Source of the DNA: Lentinus brumalis
Taxonomy: Eukaryota > Basidiomycota > Agaricomycetes > Polyporales > Polyporaceae
DNA: 64,000 bases
Direction of reading: 5' to 3'
Assembly (NCBI GenBank): GCA_001792895.1
Contig: MARA01000012.1
Location: forward strand, 744,001 to 808,000
Under the pieces are notes generated by a model that worked only from the letters and a program-made list of their open reading frames with translations, was not told where the DNA came from and did not search any database. Shown here piece by piece: positions 10,789-22,701 of the stretch; position 1 is the stretch's first letter; the number at the start of each line of letters is the position of its first letter. Made by a program: the position numbers and the translations under genes.

Positions 10789-11966
10789 ATGGAAGTACTA
10801 GAAGCACTACCATCTATTAGCAAGGTGATTATAGCTCATATAAGTACTGCGCACCCCACGCTGAGTCCCTTGTTTCAAAGCTCAGTAAGACGGTAACTCG
10901 GATCCTTGGACAGGTGCGCGTCGCGCGATCTTTGCAGCAACTAGCGGTCTAACCTTCTACCAGAACCCAGGAAAGTTTACTCTTCAAGGTGTGCTCAACT
11001 TGAGCTTGCTGCGTACCCTGTCACTCATATGATTTAGGAACAAATACCTACCTCATTGGCGAGCGCAACCCATACATCCTTATCGACACTGGGGAAGGGA
11101 AGGATGAATACATCCCATATCTTCAGGAGGCCTTGCTAGATAGCTCCCGGGAGTATACTCCCGGTGAAGCCCACGTTTCAGACATCATCATAACACACAA
11201 ACATCACGACCATACACACGGCCTGCCTTCCGTTCTTGCGCTGCTGCGTAAGCTCTGGGATAACCAGCAGCCCGCCCAATCCACGGCGTATAAACCTCCC
11301 CGCATCCATAAAATACCGTTGCCTACCCCCGACCCGCGCCTTACCGCCGTTCTTGACTCCCTGACACCGGGGTCATTCACTCCCAGTCCTACCGGCTTAC
11401 CGGTTCACAACCTAGCCGACGCAGACACCCTCTCCGTGACCTCATCCGCCCCTCCCGAGTCTTCCGTCCTCCGAGTCATCCACACCCCAGGACACACCGC
11501 CGACTCCCTCTGCATTCACTACCCGCTCGACCGCGCACTCTTCACCGCTGATACAGTCCTCGGGCATGGGACTGCCGTCTTCGAGGATCTCGGGCCGTAC
11601 ATGGCCAGTCTCCAGAAGATGATTGACTACGGCAAGGGGCCGAACGGAGAGCAGACATACGAGGTCGTATACCCCGGACACGGGCCCGTTGTCAAGGACG
11701 GCCTCGGGAAGGTCACTACGTACCTCAAGCATCGCGTCGAGCGCGAGGAACAAATCGTCGCGGTGCTCCGCAAGCCGGTCCCCGCCAACATCCAGGGCTT
11801 CAGCGAGGATGGGTGGACGACCGAGGCAATCGTCGCTACTATCTATGCGAAGTACCCCAAGGAACTCTGGGCCCCCGCCGCACACAGTGTTGAGCTGCAC
11901 CTGAACAAGCTCGTCGGCGAGGGCAGGGTGGAGAAGTCGGGCGCTGCGTGGGTGCTCCTGAACTAG
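10789..11966 (+). CDS. LACTB2-like metallo-beta-lactamase-fold hydrolase
   Basis: Exons 10789-10824, 10881-10913, 10964-10988 and 11038-11966 give 340 aa. The fold signature is clear: GTNTYLIG at the domain start, LIDTGEG, THKHHDHTHG (the HxHxDH zinc site), HTPGHTADS, ADTVLGHGT and YPGHGPVV. A C-terminal winged-helix-like segment follows (VATIYAKYP, LHLNKLVGEGRVEK), as in animal LACTB2, a mitochondrial RNA endonuclease. In fungi, close relatives also act as thioesterases that release polyketides from non-reducing PKSs. No PKS gene is present here, so the housekeeping LACTB2 role is more likely. Confidence 0.9.
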
Positions 11967-12101
11967 TCAGTCACGCCATCTATGTCGTGATGTGTACAAT
12001 ATTGCAGTGCTCATAGGATAAGTTGATGTATACATAGCGTGCTCGATGATAGGCAAGACCAATACCAATGTACAATCCGGAAGACAATGTCTGTACTGTA
12101 A

Positions 12102-14806
12102 CTATAAAGCGTCGAAATTGATGTGGTGGGACGCTCGTCTCCTCTCGAGCTCGTCTTCCCTCTGGCGGACGGACAAGGTCCGGATCAGCATCGTCAGCCT
12201 CGGCGTTACAGAAAAGAAAAGAAACGCACCTTCTCATTCAGATGAAGCACAAGTACAATGATGGCGAGGATGATCAGCGCCGCAATGACAGTGACCGTCA
12301 CCCAGGGTATCCACTCTCCAGGGCGCAAGTAGAGTTCCTTCCTCCACGAATCGCCTTCCACTGGGGGAATGATGACGACCTTCGAGTTCGGAATCACACC
12401 CTCCATGTTGATGTAGTGTTGATCAGTATGCTTAGTAGAGCCAACGAAGAGGTTCTCGATGTAGTTGTTCGTGCGGCCGAGGCCGAAGTATACGTATGGC
12501 GTGAGGAGCGACTGGTACGCGGCTTGAGGCATCTGTCCGACTACATAGCAATCAGGTCAGCCATACGCGGCTGACAACGCAGAACGCTTTGGGCTGACCT
12601 TGTGCGGCTGACCTTCGGCCAGAGGTGTCCAGAACAGTGTACTTGTAGGTCGCTCCCGAATAGCTGACGCCATAGGGCTACGACGACGTGAGCACATAGT
12701 ATGTCGCATTGGAAACATACATACATGATACTTCTTGCCGCCATCTTCCGCAGGACATGTTCCGCCATTGCAGGCTCCATTCAAAACTACAGAAGCGAGG
12801 TCAGTGAACTCGGCACGCGGCAAAAAAAAAATATCTCACCAATCGCTTTCAGGAAGAATGCGTCGTAGTAGAAGTTGTTCTGAATGAAGAGAATGTTCCC
12901 CTGGTCCTGGTCGCCAGTTCGCTGTACCATGATGTCCAGCGTCCCCTGCGTGGGTGGTCAGTAAGTCGGCCAGGATCCACATCAATTGCGCGTACATCTT
13001 CATCCATGTCCAAGAACGCCACAGAGCGGGCGTCCTGAATGGCATGCAGTGGGTCCGCATCCTTCTTGACAACTTTCCATCCCCTCTTTCCACTACCATC
13101 CCCGTTACATCCGGCGACATTCTTCGCACAGGGAATAGACAAAGCGAGCTGAGGGGTGCGCTGTCTACGCTTCCCTGATCCGGAGACAACTACCGCAAGG
13201 AAATCAGGGAAACCGTCTTGGTTGACGTCGCCAAGCTTGATGGGGACCGGTACGGGTGGGGTCTGTGTAGTGTCCAAGACAAGAAGCCCTGGAGCTGTCG
13301 GAGAGTCGGAGGTGGGAGGGAAAATATCCGACAAAGGGATATGGACAAATGCCTGGAACAACAGCATCGTCAGCGACAACCAAGATGTAGTCGCACTGAC
13401 ATACCTCGTTATCGGCACGTGGACTGAGGTCGAACTTGAACTCTGCATCAGCGGTACACAGGTCTTCGGGCGGGCGACATATGCGCTTGCCGTTGACAAC
13501 ACTTTGTTGTGTGGTGGACGCGCATAGCGGTAACTGCTTGTTGTACGCGATGTTGATGGAACAGGTCGACCCAATGCCCGTCGCAGGCGAGACAGAGGAG
13601 CAGCTGGCGAAGAACATATCCAGCGTACCGTCGCGATCTGGCACGACATGATGAGCAACGGCCCGGTTCCATTATTCGGAAGCAAGGCGACCTACCAATG
13701 TCGGCAAACGAGACTGTCTGAGTACCGGTGGGAAGAGGGCCCTGCTGTGCGAGTTTGAAGCCGCTGTCTTTGTTGTTTATCCAGATCTGAAAGAACTTCG
13801 AACCTGAACCATTCTCGCAAACGAGGAATATGTCTAGCTCGCACGTCTCAGCCCTGCATGCTGCCTGCTTAGACCGTTTCACTGACCTGCAAGACAATCC
13901 CCATTCAAGTCAACTGCGGCGTTACTGTGAGGGTTCGCCAAGGTACATTGCGCGCCGCTAAAGCTTGGGTCTGCACTGTACAGGAGTCCTGATTAGTCTC
14001 ATAACCACACGCGCGAGACACCTCCGTATCACGTACATGCTGAATATGTCTGAATGAGGGTCGGAGGAGTTCCAAACGTTCCGCCAGACCTTGAATGGCG
14101 CTGACGATGCTTGGGACGTGACGCCGAAGAGGTCGATCTTGAGGTCCCCGTTCATGTCCATAGGAATGGGTTGCGCAAGGCCGGAAACGGGGGCCGAGAC
14201 AGTGTTCAGGTCTTCCGTGGTATCAGTGAATCAATTTCGGGACCAGACGATGTAGGCCGGACTCACTGAATCCTCCTTGTGATAATGCGGGGTAGAGAGT
14301 GATGGACAGTTCGCTCGTCTTCGAGGATTGGCCATAGACGAGCAGATCCAACCTCCCGTCCTGCGTGAAGTCTCCAGGTATAACATTATACACCCGTTGC
14401 GGATGTCGGAAGGAGGCGGACTTCTTGAATACGTAATTCTCTGGCCAGTAAGTCAGAATCACGCAACTCTGGGAGGGTCGTAAAGCACTCACCGTGATCC
14501 CACAGGTAGATGTACAACGTTTGGCTGTCTTGTCCCAACGTCAAGAGATCCAGACTTCACCATCGGTCAGGACTTCAGAAGTACCCCCCATCCGAAACAT
14601 AACTCCTGAACTCACAACTGGTCTCCATTGAAGTCTCCGAATGCGATCACCGTCACATCTGGCTCAACACCCATAGCTCCCGCACCCAGGAGCGCATTCC
14701 CCCTGAACCTTTTCGGAGAAAACGGCCATATTGCATAGCTAGGATCGACGAGTAGAAGCGTGGTAACCAGACCCCATCCAAGTAGTAAGGAGGACAAGCT
14801 CCTCAT
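12102..14806 (-). CDS. ITFG1/TIP-like FG-GAP repeat membrane glycoprotein
   Basis: Multi-exon gene starting at 14806 (MRSLSSLLLGWG) with a signal peptide of about 25 residues. FG-GAP repeats follow, each with a calcium-loop core: GDFNGDQ (14620), GDFTQDGRLDLL (14360), DMNGDLKIDLFG (14130), DRDGTLDMFFASC (13620) and GDVNQDGFPDFL (13220). A luminal Cys-rich insert (STCSINIAYNKQLPLC) comes before the C-terminal part VIPNSKVVIIPP. One transmembrane helix follows (WVTVTVIAALIILAIIVLV) with a short cytosolic tail (REDELERRRASHH, FDAL). This order matches animal ITFG1 (T-cell immunomodulatory protein) and its fungal orthologues, which are ER/secretory-pathway proteins of uncertain function. About ten introns; exon 1 is 14806-14616. 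The final intron (acceptor CCGCCAG) and stop at 12102-12104 are inferred from the conserved tail. Confidence 0.85.
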
Positions 14807-14899
14807 CCCGAGGCTGCGGCAGTCGTCGACTCGACTGTGTTTATGGCGTCCAAGCGGCAAGCAGCACACCAGTCTGATACCAAGGTGCAGATTAGCAAG

Positions 14900-15558
14900 A
14901 CGAGGATCTAGAAGCCAGCAGAGATATCAGATTCATAAGGTAGGAAGAGGAGGTGAGGAGGTGAGGAGTTGCAGCGCGCTTACGGGCCGCAGCGACTTGA
15001 GTCCCTGCCACCACCACCACCTCAGCATCAAGGAACTCTACACGGACGCGTTGTTGCATTAGCCTGGTAATCTATCGCTTTGGTTGATCTTACGTGACCG
15101 GACGTCTCTATATCCTAGCCTGGACATCGGACTCAGGGTTTGACTTCCTCCGACCAAATCTTGGGGCTTGAAGCTGAGATCCTCTGCAGCTGAGTTCTCG
15201 GCTCGAGCCATGGGTCAGTCAACATGACAGGCTTTAGTCGGAGGTGCTCTGCTTTTCCGAGATTGAGGACTGCTGATGTTGTACTGCGCTTGGACTTGAA
15301 CTCCGATACCCAGGATCTGTAGCAGAGCGACTGGTTCCCAAACGACGTACTCGCCAACTCTCGACCACATCGTAATCTGGAATGTATGCATAATATGTTC
15401 GGTAGATCGTCGAAGGCACAAGGTTCCAGGCTGGTCAGCCCCGAATGCAAGAGCTCGATTGAACATCAGCCCCCTCGCCAGCCTCCGGGATTGGGATTGG
15501 TCAAGATTCCCCCGTGGTGAGTAACACACTATACACCACGTATGTGAAGGCCTAAAGC
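14900..15558. other. Intergenic, 5' flanks of divergent genes
   Basis: No recognisable gene. The short open frames at 15130-15530 show no known motif and no coherent splice structure. Confidence 0.4.
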
Positions 15559-16508
15559 ATGGGGCCCTCCCGCACCCCGCTCTCCTCTTACAACGCCGCG
15601 AATGCCCGTCGTCCGCACCGCGCCGAACCGCTGCAGGAGCTGTTGCTCAAGTCGAGGGTCGAGAAGCAGAAACGCAATGTCGTCCTGCGTAGACGTTATT
15701 TCCCCCGTCGTCCATACTCCAAGGTTGCCGCCTCTGCTCGCAATCCCAGGTCAATGCGGCAGCAGCTTACGCCCCAGCAACTACTAGCCGCCGCCCTCAG
15801 GCTTGCCGCACTTCGCACCACTTACTCAGCCGGTTTCGGCCATGCCTTTGCTGGAGAGGTCGTTTCTCTCTTGACCAAGGTGGACGTGAACGTCCCCGGA
15901 CGTCTCTTCTACCCCGTGGATGCGCTGCGCAAGACCTGCCACACTTTGGGCTTGACGCTCTACCCGCCCTACAGTACGCATGACGTAGACCGCTACGTAG
16001 ATATGCGTACTCCCTGTCTTTACTTCCATCCGTTCTCTGATTCTGGACATGTCTGTAGGCGGATGCCCTGGGCACGCGCGACGAGATGAAGATGCCCTTC
16101 ATCTGGTTGAACAACTTCAATGGGTACGGCATCACCGCCATTCGCACCGGCTCGCACGGCTTCACGTGGATGTCCAGCATCGACAGCGCCAACCTCGATC
16201 TCGTCCATGCGTTCCACCTCCTGAACTCTCCTGGTCCCGCAGACCGGTGGAACCAGCGCAAGTGGGACTACTGCGGGAAGTACTACGCGCAGCGGACCGG
16301 GTACTACATGAGCGTTGACGGATGGAAGCGTCTCCCTCGAACTGTGAGTCTCCCTCTCTGCACGGCATATCTGAGCCCCAAAGCGGCTTCATGTTCTCGT
16401 AGATCCGCCAAGCCGCTGCCTCGATTCGAGCCGGCCACCCGGAGAACAAGGGCAGCACCTCGGGGAGATGTACAGCAAATTCGACTCGGGAGAACTTGGT
16501 GTGGAGCT
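15559..16508 (+). CDS. Conserved-looking fungal protein of unknown function
   Basis: Exon 1 (15559-15996) starts MGPSRTPLSSYN and is basic, with an Ala/Leu-rich middle (QQLLAAALRLAALRTTY). A 62-nt intron leads to exon 2 (16059-16343: MPFIWLNNFNGYGITAIR, GFTWMSSIDSANLDLVHAF, WDYCGKYYAQRTGYYMSV). A third exon starts at 16403 (IRQAAASIRAGHPENKG). At about 16457, in ACCTCGG, the frame must shift by one base to reach the natural-looking end GEMYSKFDSGELGVELVIF and its stop at 16506-16508. Without the shift the frame runs on to 16693 as a Ser-rich tail. I do not recognise the family. The aromatic-rich exon 2 suggests a folded domain. Confidence 0.6.
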
Positions 16509-16699
16509 CGTCATCTTCTAGTTCTGCGGTCTCCCATCCACAAAATTTTCCGACGTGCTCGGTCGCGAGGTCGCGCTCGCCATCCGACCCGCGAGTCCCC
16601 CTAGGATGCCGCCGAAGAAGCTCAATCGGGAGAACATCTTCGCAAAGCATCCCGAGACCTACGAAGCCTGACTGCGTATTCAGGACAAGATGAATGTAC

Positions 16700-17600
16700 G
16701 TCATCAGAACTCGTCGTTGGTGTGAGATCATGTGTGCGAGGTATCTGTTGTTGTCCTTTCCCCTTCGCGTCTTCCTTCACCCATGTGTGACCCATATATA
16801 CGTTCACTTCGACGCTCAAAGCATGACAGAACGACCATGGATAAGATATATGATCAGCAGTGATCAGCCCGTTCCAGTCCCAAATCGCTTTGGTAAACCC
16901 AACCAGCCCTTCATCTGCCGCACAACTCATGCGACACGGCTTGACCGCAGGTGATAAAGTCAGTTACGACACGGCATGGTGCCGTGCTGCGTCCTGCTGC
17001 GCCACGCAGTAAGTACCCAGCCGACGGATATCGGAGCGGCAGCGCACATAGGCGAAGATCTCTGTGAGGCTGCAGGTGAGCGTTTCCACGCGCCATTGAT
17101 GACATTATCGCCCTCGACGGCCAACCGCCGCTTTCATTGTGTACTACACAAGACTACACAGTGTAGACATTCAACACGAACCCAGCAACGAAGCATGAGA
17201 GCTCACAAAACTCTAGCACCGGGCGCAGCGACACGTTATCGGTTCCTGACTTACGCTAACATCGGACGCCAGCCTGAGCCGCGACGATTCGCAGCGATCC
17301 GCTCTCCTTGACATGTCGGGGCAAGGAGCGCAGAACGCGTCGACTGTATGTGTCCATCGGCCAGGCACGGGTCGGTTGTGTGCGCGCAGCGGTCGTGCGC
17401 ACTGCGCAGGCTTCGCTGTGGGAGCTCTCCGGTAACGTCGACTCGTATTCGAATCGCGATTACCCAAGGCTCAGGAAGACCGGCCCTAACACGCCGCCGA
17501 TTTGCCCTCGGCCTAATCATGTTTTGTCCGCGCGCAATCTGTATATCAATGTTCTCGTCTTCCTAGTTACCAGTCACGACTCACTGGACAACTCTCACTG
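16700..17600. other. Intergenic upstream of the P450
   Basis: No recognisable gene, repeat or RNA. Several overlapping short open frames have no motif support. Confidence 0.4.
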
Positions 17601-17604
17601 AAAC

Positions 17605-19856
17605 ATGGCCATATCACCTTTGGTAGCTCTGATTGGTGCCATCGCACTTGTTGCGTTATGGAAACTACTCCGCGAATACATCGTGCGATCTCCTCTTGAC
17701 AACCTACCGGGGCCTCAGTCTGGTACCCTTCTTCTTGGTATGTGACCAGGACACTGCGTCGGGATCGGACTGACCATGGACGCCGAGTAGGAAACCTTCC
17801 AGAGCTGACTACCAGGGACGCCTGGAAACGAATCAACCACATTGCGGAAACATACGGACCCGCATCGGTACTGCGGAGTGTTCTAGGCGTAAGTTCTCTT
17901 GGGCAGTTTGGTGCTTAAACAAGGCAGGCTGAGATCACGTCCCTTCGCTAGACACGGATGTTGCATGTGTACGACCCCAAAGCGCTGCACAGCATCCTCA
18001 TCAAGGACGTTGAGCAGTTTCCCAAGGACCTATCTCCTTCGAAGTACACATTCTCCCGTACAGATGCTGCGAACCAAGCTTATGTTCAAACCAGCGATCT
18101 GCCTCTGCTACTTGGCCCTGGGCTTCTGACGACTGAAGGCAGCCAACATCGACGCCAGCGCAAGATGCTCAATCCGGTCTTCTCTGCTGCTCATCTTCGC
18201 CACATGACGCACATATTCTACGACATCGCTCACAAGGTCCGCATTTCCTGTCTTTTTGAGCCCGTCTTCTCATTGACTAGGATGCGGGCAGTTGAGGGGG
18301 GCTATCGAGGTTCGAGTCGACAAGCAACCTGAAGAGGTTGACGTCAATGGATGGATGGCACGCACGACGCTGGAGATGCTCGGTCAAGCCGGTCTCGGAT
18401 ATTCGTTCGACAACTTCGTCGATGACTCGTCGGACTCTTACGGCGAGTCCATCAAGCTGTTCTTGTGCGTACCTCAGCGCGGTCTATCATGTTGATTGCT
18501 CAAGAAACACTGCTGCGACAGTCCCATGTTGAGCCGTATCCCATTGTTCGGTGTCATCATCCCGTGGATCTCTCACTACCTGCCGGAAGCCGCGATCCGC
18601 ATGCTTCTGCGAAAGTTTCCTTCTGCAAACGTCAGAACCATGATCGCGATATCGGATACGATGGAACGGCGTTCACAGGAAATTGTTGACGAGAAGAAGA
18701 CCGCATTACTACAAGGCGACGACGACTTGGTTCAGCGAGTAGGCGAGGGCAAGGACATCATGAGTGTTCTTCGTAAGCCCGTCTTTCTGACCTTCCGTTC
18801 TTCCTTCTGATCTGCGACCAGTCAGGGACAACACGACTGCATCGGACGCGGAGAAGCTGACCAATGAAGAGCTCGTCGCCCAGATGTCGTGCGTCCGAGT
18901 TTTCTGAGCGTCCTTGTACGCATGATGATAACTGCCATTCCCCTCAGGGTGTTCATACTCGCGGGAATGGACACTACGTCGAACGCGCTCTCCCGCATCT
19001 TGCATCTGCTCGCGCAGCATCCTGCAGAGCAAGAGAAGCTACGCGCGGAGATTCGGGAGGCTCGAGGTTCATCGGCTTCCGACGTGGGAGCTGACATATC
19101 TTACGACGACCTCGTGAAACTGCCCTACCTTGACGCAGTCTGTCGTGAGACTCTGCGACTGTACGCACCTGTGATGTTGATTGTGCGCCGGTAAGTCGAT
19201 GTTCCGATGAGCTACGAGTATATGTGTATTGATCACGTTGGTGCACGCAGGGCTGCTAAAGATATTGTGCTGCCTCTGACTTGGCCCGTGCGGGGCAAGG
19301 ACGGGTCCATGATGCACGAACTGTTCGTTCCGAAAGGCACGGGCATTCTTCCTAATCTGCAGGCCAGCAACTGCAACAGAGCCCTCTGGGGCGAAGATGC
19401 AATGGAATGGAGACCGGAACGTTGGACTGAGCAGCTCCCTGAAGAGCTTGACGAAGCACGGATCCCGGGCGTGTACTCGAACCTGTGAGATTGTTCCATT
19501 GGGTTTGTCTGACGCGCATGAATCTGAAGCTCTTTCAGGATGACGTTTTCTGGTGGTAGCAGATCCTGCATGTGAGTACTGATATGTACCGCAACAAAAT
19601 GGCATGCTGACCACGCGAGCTATCATTATCAGCGGGTTCAAGTTCTCTCAGCTAGAGATGAGTGAGTCGTCCGGTTGGCCGCGCGAGTCTCAGCTAACGA
19701 GAAGATCCAGAGGTCGTCCTTTCGGTCCTTCTGTCGAAGTTCAAGTTCGAGCTGACGGACAAGCCGATCGCGTGGAACGCCTCTGCGGTCACTTATCCGA
19801 CCATGGGCGAGGAGAGTACGAAGCCCGAGATGATCCTCAAACTTACACGCATCTAG
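17605..19856 (+). CDS. Cytochrome P450 monooxygenase
   Basis: About a dozen exons. It starts MAISPLVALIGAIALVALW, a membrane anchor, followed by the proline hinge DNLPGPQSGTLLLG. In order: the helix C region (HRRQRKMLNPVFS), helix I with AGMDTTSNA, helix K with ETLR (ExxR), WRPERW and the haem loop FSGGSRSCIGFKFS, whose Cys ligates haem. It ends with PTMGEESTKPEMILKL and the stop at 19854-19856. The intron inside the haem loop (after TGC AT) is conserved in many basidiomycete P450s. It is ER-bound and uses NADPH-P450 reductase. The C-terminal TYPTMGEESTKPEM motif is typical of large Agaricomycete expansions, but I do not assign a CYP family. No biosynthetic cluster genes are adjacent. Exon 1 ends at 17737. 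Confidence 0.9.
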
Positions 19857-20441
19857 CCTGTTCCTTCTCCCCGTCACGTCGCTCCCTTTCCATGTACATC
19901 ATATTCACCCGCTATCAGTGGATTTGTACTTGGAGCGAATTTTCAAGTTCGTACCCAGCCCTTGTGTCGTACCGGCCAGTAACTTCTATTGATTATGAAG
20001 GAATGTCCCTCATGACCTTGTCTACAAGAACGTCGACTGTGTCGTACCGTCATAAGTCGTTCATCGGGTGTTTCACACCTTCGGCCGCGGGGGTTGGCCA
20101 CTACACCCAGTGCACCGTGGCACAAATAATAGCCGTCGGCTGGAGAGGTCTCATTACCATACACGGAAGGTACCATCTCGCGTTCTTATACGAGTCCATC
20201 ACCGAATCGAGCACTTGCCTATAGACGCCTATAGACGGCGATGGAGGACTTGCAGATGACTGTAGAGGTCAACAGAGAAGACTGAAGACGATACGCGTCT
20301 ATAGGATTTTGTCGAGGTCTGCGACTTCCTATAGCCCCCTACAGGATCTTGTCGTCGGCGAATGGACCCGGTAGAGTTCTACCACTGGCCCATGGATTTC
20401 GGACCGGACTCAACGTATGGAACCTTCGACCTCGTGACCTC

Positions 20442-20478
20442 CGGACGCGTCAACAAGACGCGTTTGTTGACGCGTCCG
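20442..20478. repeat. Perfect 15-bp inverted repeat with three ACGCGT cores
   Basis: The left arm CGGACGCGTCAACAA (20442-20456) is exactly complementary to the right arm TTGTTGACGCGTCCG (20464-20478), with a 7-nt spacer GACGCGT. ACGCGT, the core bound by MBF/Swi6-type cell-cycle factors in fungi, occurs three times within 32 bp. It could be a hairpin, a transcription-factor array or a transposon remnant. No gene start is immediately downstream. Confidence 0.8.
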
Positions 20479-20963
20479 AACCTCCCAGGGTTGGTTTTTT
20501 AGAATGAAGGTATCCACTTGATATAAGCCGCGATGACGATTCCATCGCTCCTCCGCAACTTGTTCCCTTCCCACCACATCTCCCACCATCTCCGAGTGCG
20601 ACAACCTTCCGGCCTCAGCCCGAGTCCTTCAATCTGCGGGGGCAACATCCTGATCACTTATCTCTCGCAGACGAGAGCACGACTTCCTATCGGTGAGTGT
20701 TTGCAATAAAATGACAAGGTAAGTACATGTCATCTTGTAAGTCATAGTGGCAGTGCGTCCGAGTCGCAGCTTGCGGCGACGGAAATGTTCATGTGTTGAC
20801 TACTAACCTGCAACTGTTCTAGGAGCTCCCTATACTCATCAGTGAGTACTGTGTCCCACCTCCTCTCATCTGCATTCTACGCTCTAACCAGCCGTTGAGT
20901 ACGTTGACTAAGTACCGTCGAGGCCCAGGGTGTGCGTGAGGCTGACTCATGAGGAGGAGACAA

Positions 20964-21214
20964 GGTAAAGTAAGTAAGGATTGACTCGCAATTGTGATTA
21001 CGTAATTACGGTTCTTACAGTAGTGTTTGAACGTCTGCTTAGCGCTTATCAGTTGTACTTGTACTTGCATTCAAATGATCTATTGGTTCAGTTCATTTGT
21101 CTGCTGGTTCGACTGCTCGAACCGGCAGCTGAGCGACCAGCTGGACCAGCCAGGGTACTTATGCCTCTTTCATTTATGGGCCGGCGAGGTATTAGTAACC
21201 TTACTTACTTTACC
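20964..21214. repeat. Possible short inverted-repeat element
   Basis: GGTAAAGTAAGTAAGG at 20964-20979 is the reverse complement of CCTTACTTACTTTACC at 21199-21214. They bound 219 bp with no gene. No convincing target-site duplication is visible, so a MITE identity is only tentative. Confidence 0.35.
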
Positions 21215-21396
21215 TGAGCTACTCGATTAGCGTAGTCGGTTCCAATCAATCTGTTCTCTGTTCTACCAAGGTCTACAGACCCCTGCCATGGTACCCGCCC
21301 TTGTCTATCGCCGTCTATCGCGCCGTCTGCGAGGATCTGTAGACGTCTATAACTACGTGTGCGCCGCTCTATAGACCCCTACAGACGAATACGACT

Positions 21397-21405
21397 ATAT
21401 AAAAT
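21397..21405 (+). promoter_or_regulatory. TATA-like box upstream of MYND gene 3
   Basis: TATATAAAA lies about 170 bp upstream of the ATG at 21572, after the CTATAGAC-rich tract. Confidence 0.4.
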
Positions 21406-21571
21406 ACACCGTCGTCCCCCGACAACACAATAACGGCTCGATAGACCCATATGAAACTCGATATACCTCTATCGGCGGATGTTCGATTCGGTGATGCTCG
21501 TGCAACTTCGTTTCAACCCTCTTCGCGCGATTCTTGTCCGGACCGCTGGCCATACTACATTGAACCACACC

Positions 21572-22621
21572 ATGCCTATCGACACACAACCTATGCAGAC
21601 GGTCTTCCGCGGCGCCGACGGGGAAAAGCTACGGGTTCGCAACAAGGACGCCCTGTGCCGTCAGTGCGACCGAGCAGCAGCGAAAGGCGAACGTTTCCGC
21701 AAATGCACCGGCTGCAACATGACCATCTACTGCAGCGAGGAGTGCCAGCGCGCCGCATGGCCGAACCACAAGCAAGTAATCTCCGCGATAGTTGCGCACG
21801 ACACATGCTGACCCTGCTGCTGTGCCGCATCCAGGGACATCTGCCACTTCATGCAGACCGACAGCGGCTGGCCAATTTTCGACGCCATCGCCGAAGCCGC
21901 GCAGAACGAAGGGGACCTCGAGGCACTCGCCGAGATGGAGCAGCGGCAGGTCCTCCAGGCCCTCATCCGGGACTTCGTCGAGGCGCACCGGCCGACGCTC
22001 TGGGCGTACATGAACTCCAAGATGTATCTCGACGGCGGCGTCGAAAACTTCTTCGCCGAGGGGAAGGAGACGCGGGTCCTCCTCATCGCCATGAAGTACA
22101 ACCCGCCCGGTCCTGGCCAGGCCGTCACGGATATCGACCCGGCGCGCGCGTTCACGGTCCGCACATGCGCCTTCATCCCGCTCACGCGCCTCGTAGCGGA
22201 CTACCCGCAGCTCGGGGCGTTGTGGGAGTCGTCTGCGAGCTACCGGCAGCGGCTCAAGGACAAGGACCGGGGCAACCCGCTGTGGGCCGGGGTCCTCATG
22301 GTCCTCTTCCAGGCTGTCCCGACCACGATGAAGGTCGAGTGTTTCTCGATGTTCAAGCAGCCAAACTTTCAAAGCAGCCCAGCCGAGGAGCGCATACTCA
22401 TGCAGCGCGACACCAAGGTCATGAACCTCGGCATCGTCTTCAGGCCCCAGAACGTCGGCGATAAGCACATGGTGCCGGGATACCTCGAGAAGCAGGGCTC
22501 CGTGTGGAAGTGGAGGCCGCTCGTCAAGGATCCTGAGCGCGACCCAGAATGGGTTGCCGCAACGGGGACGAACAAACTTCCGCTGATGGAGAGGAGGCTG
22601 AAGGCTATTCGGAAGTCGTAG
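21572..22621 (+). CDS. MYND zinc-finger protein (copy 3)
   Basis: Exon 1 (21572-21771) encodes MPIDTQPMQTVF and a full MYND finger (CRQCDRAAAKGERFRKC, IYCSEECQRAAWPNHK). The finger is split in phase 2 at its final Lys codon, as in the other copies. The 63-nt intron has a GC donor (GCAAGT) and AG acceptor; only this choice joins the frames. Exon 2 (21835-22621) brings the protein to 328 aa. The body (WPIFDAIAEAA, RDFVEAHRPTLWAYM, RAFTVRTCAFIPL, WESSASYRQRLKDKDRGNPLW, VPGYLEKQGSVWKWRPL) differs from copies 1, 2, 4 and 5. Only the finger and intron position are shared with them. Function unknown; possibly an adaptor through the MYND finger. Confidence 0.85.
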
Positions 22622-22701
22622 CATTGCTCCGTGAATGTGTAGTCTATAGTATATCATGCGGGTCGTGACATTGAGTGCTAGTGCCTGATGTCTAAGCTGT
22701 T

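Larger units (their letters stand above)
19857..21571. other. Gene-free region with palindrome and CTATAGAC-like motifs
   Basis: No protein gene is recognised in 1.7 kb. It contains clusters of CTATAGAC/CTACAGAC-type words (20219-20345 and 21270-21475), a 15-bp-arm palindrome (20442-20478) and a 16-bp inverted repeat (20964-20979 against 21199-21214). It probably holds decayed repeat DNA plus the promoter of the MYND gene at 21572. Confidence 0.6.

Noticed and set aside
20964..21214. Definite MITE
   Set aside because: Only a 16-bp AT-rich inverted repeat with no target duplication; kept as a low-confidence repeat.
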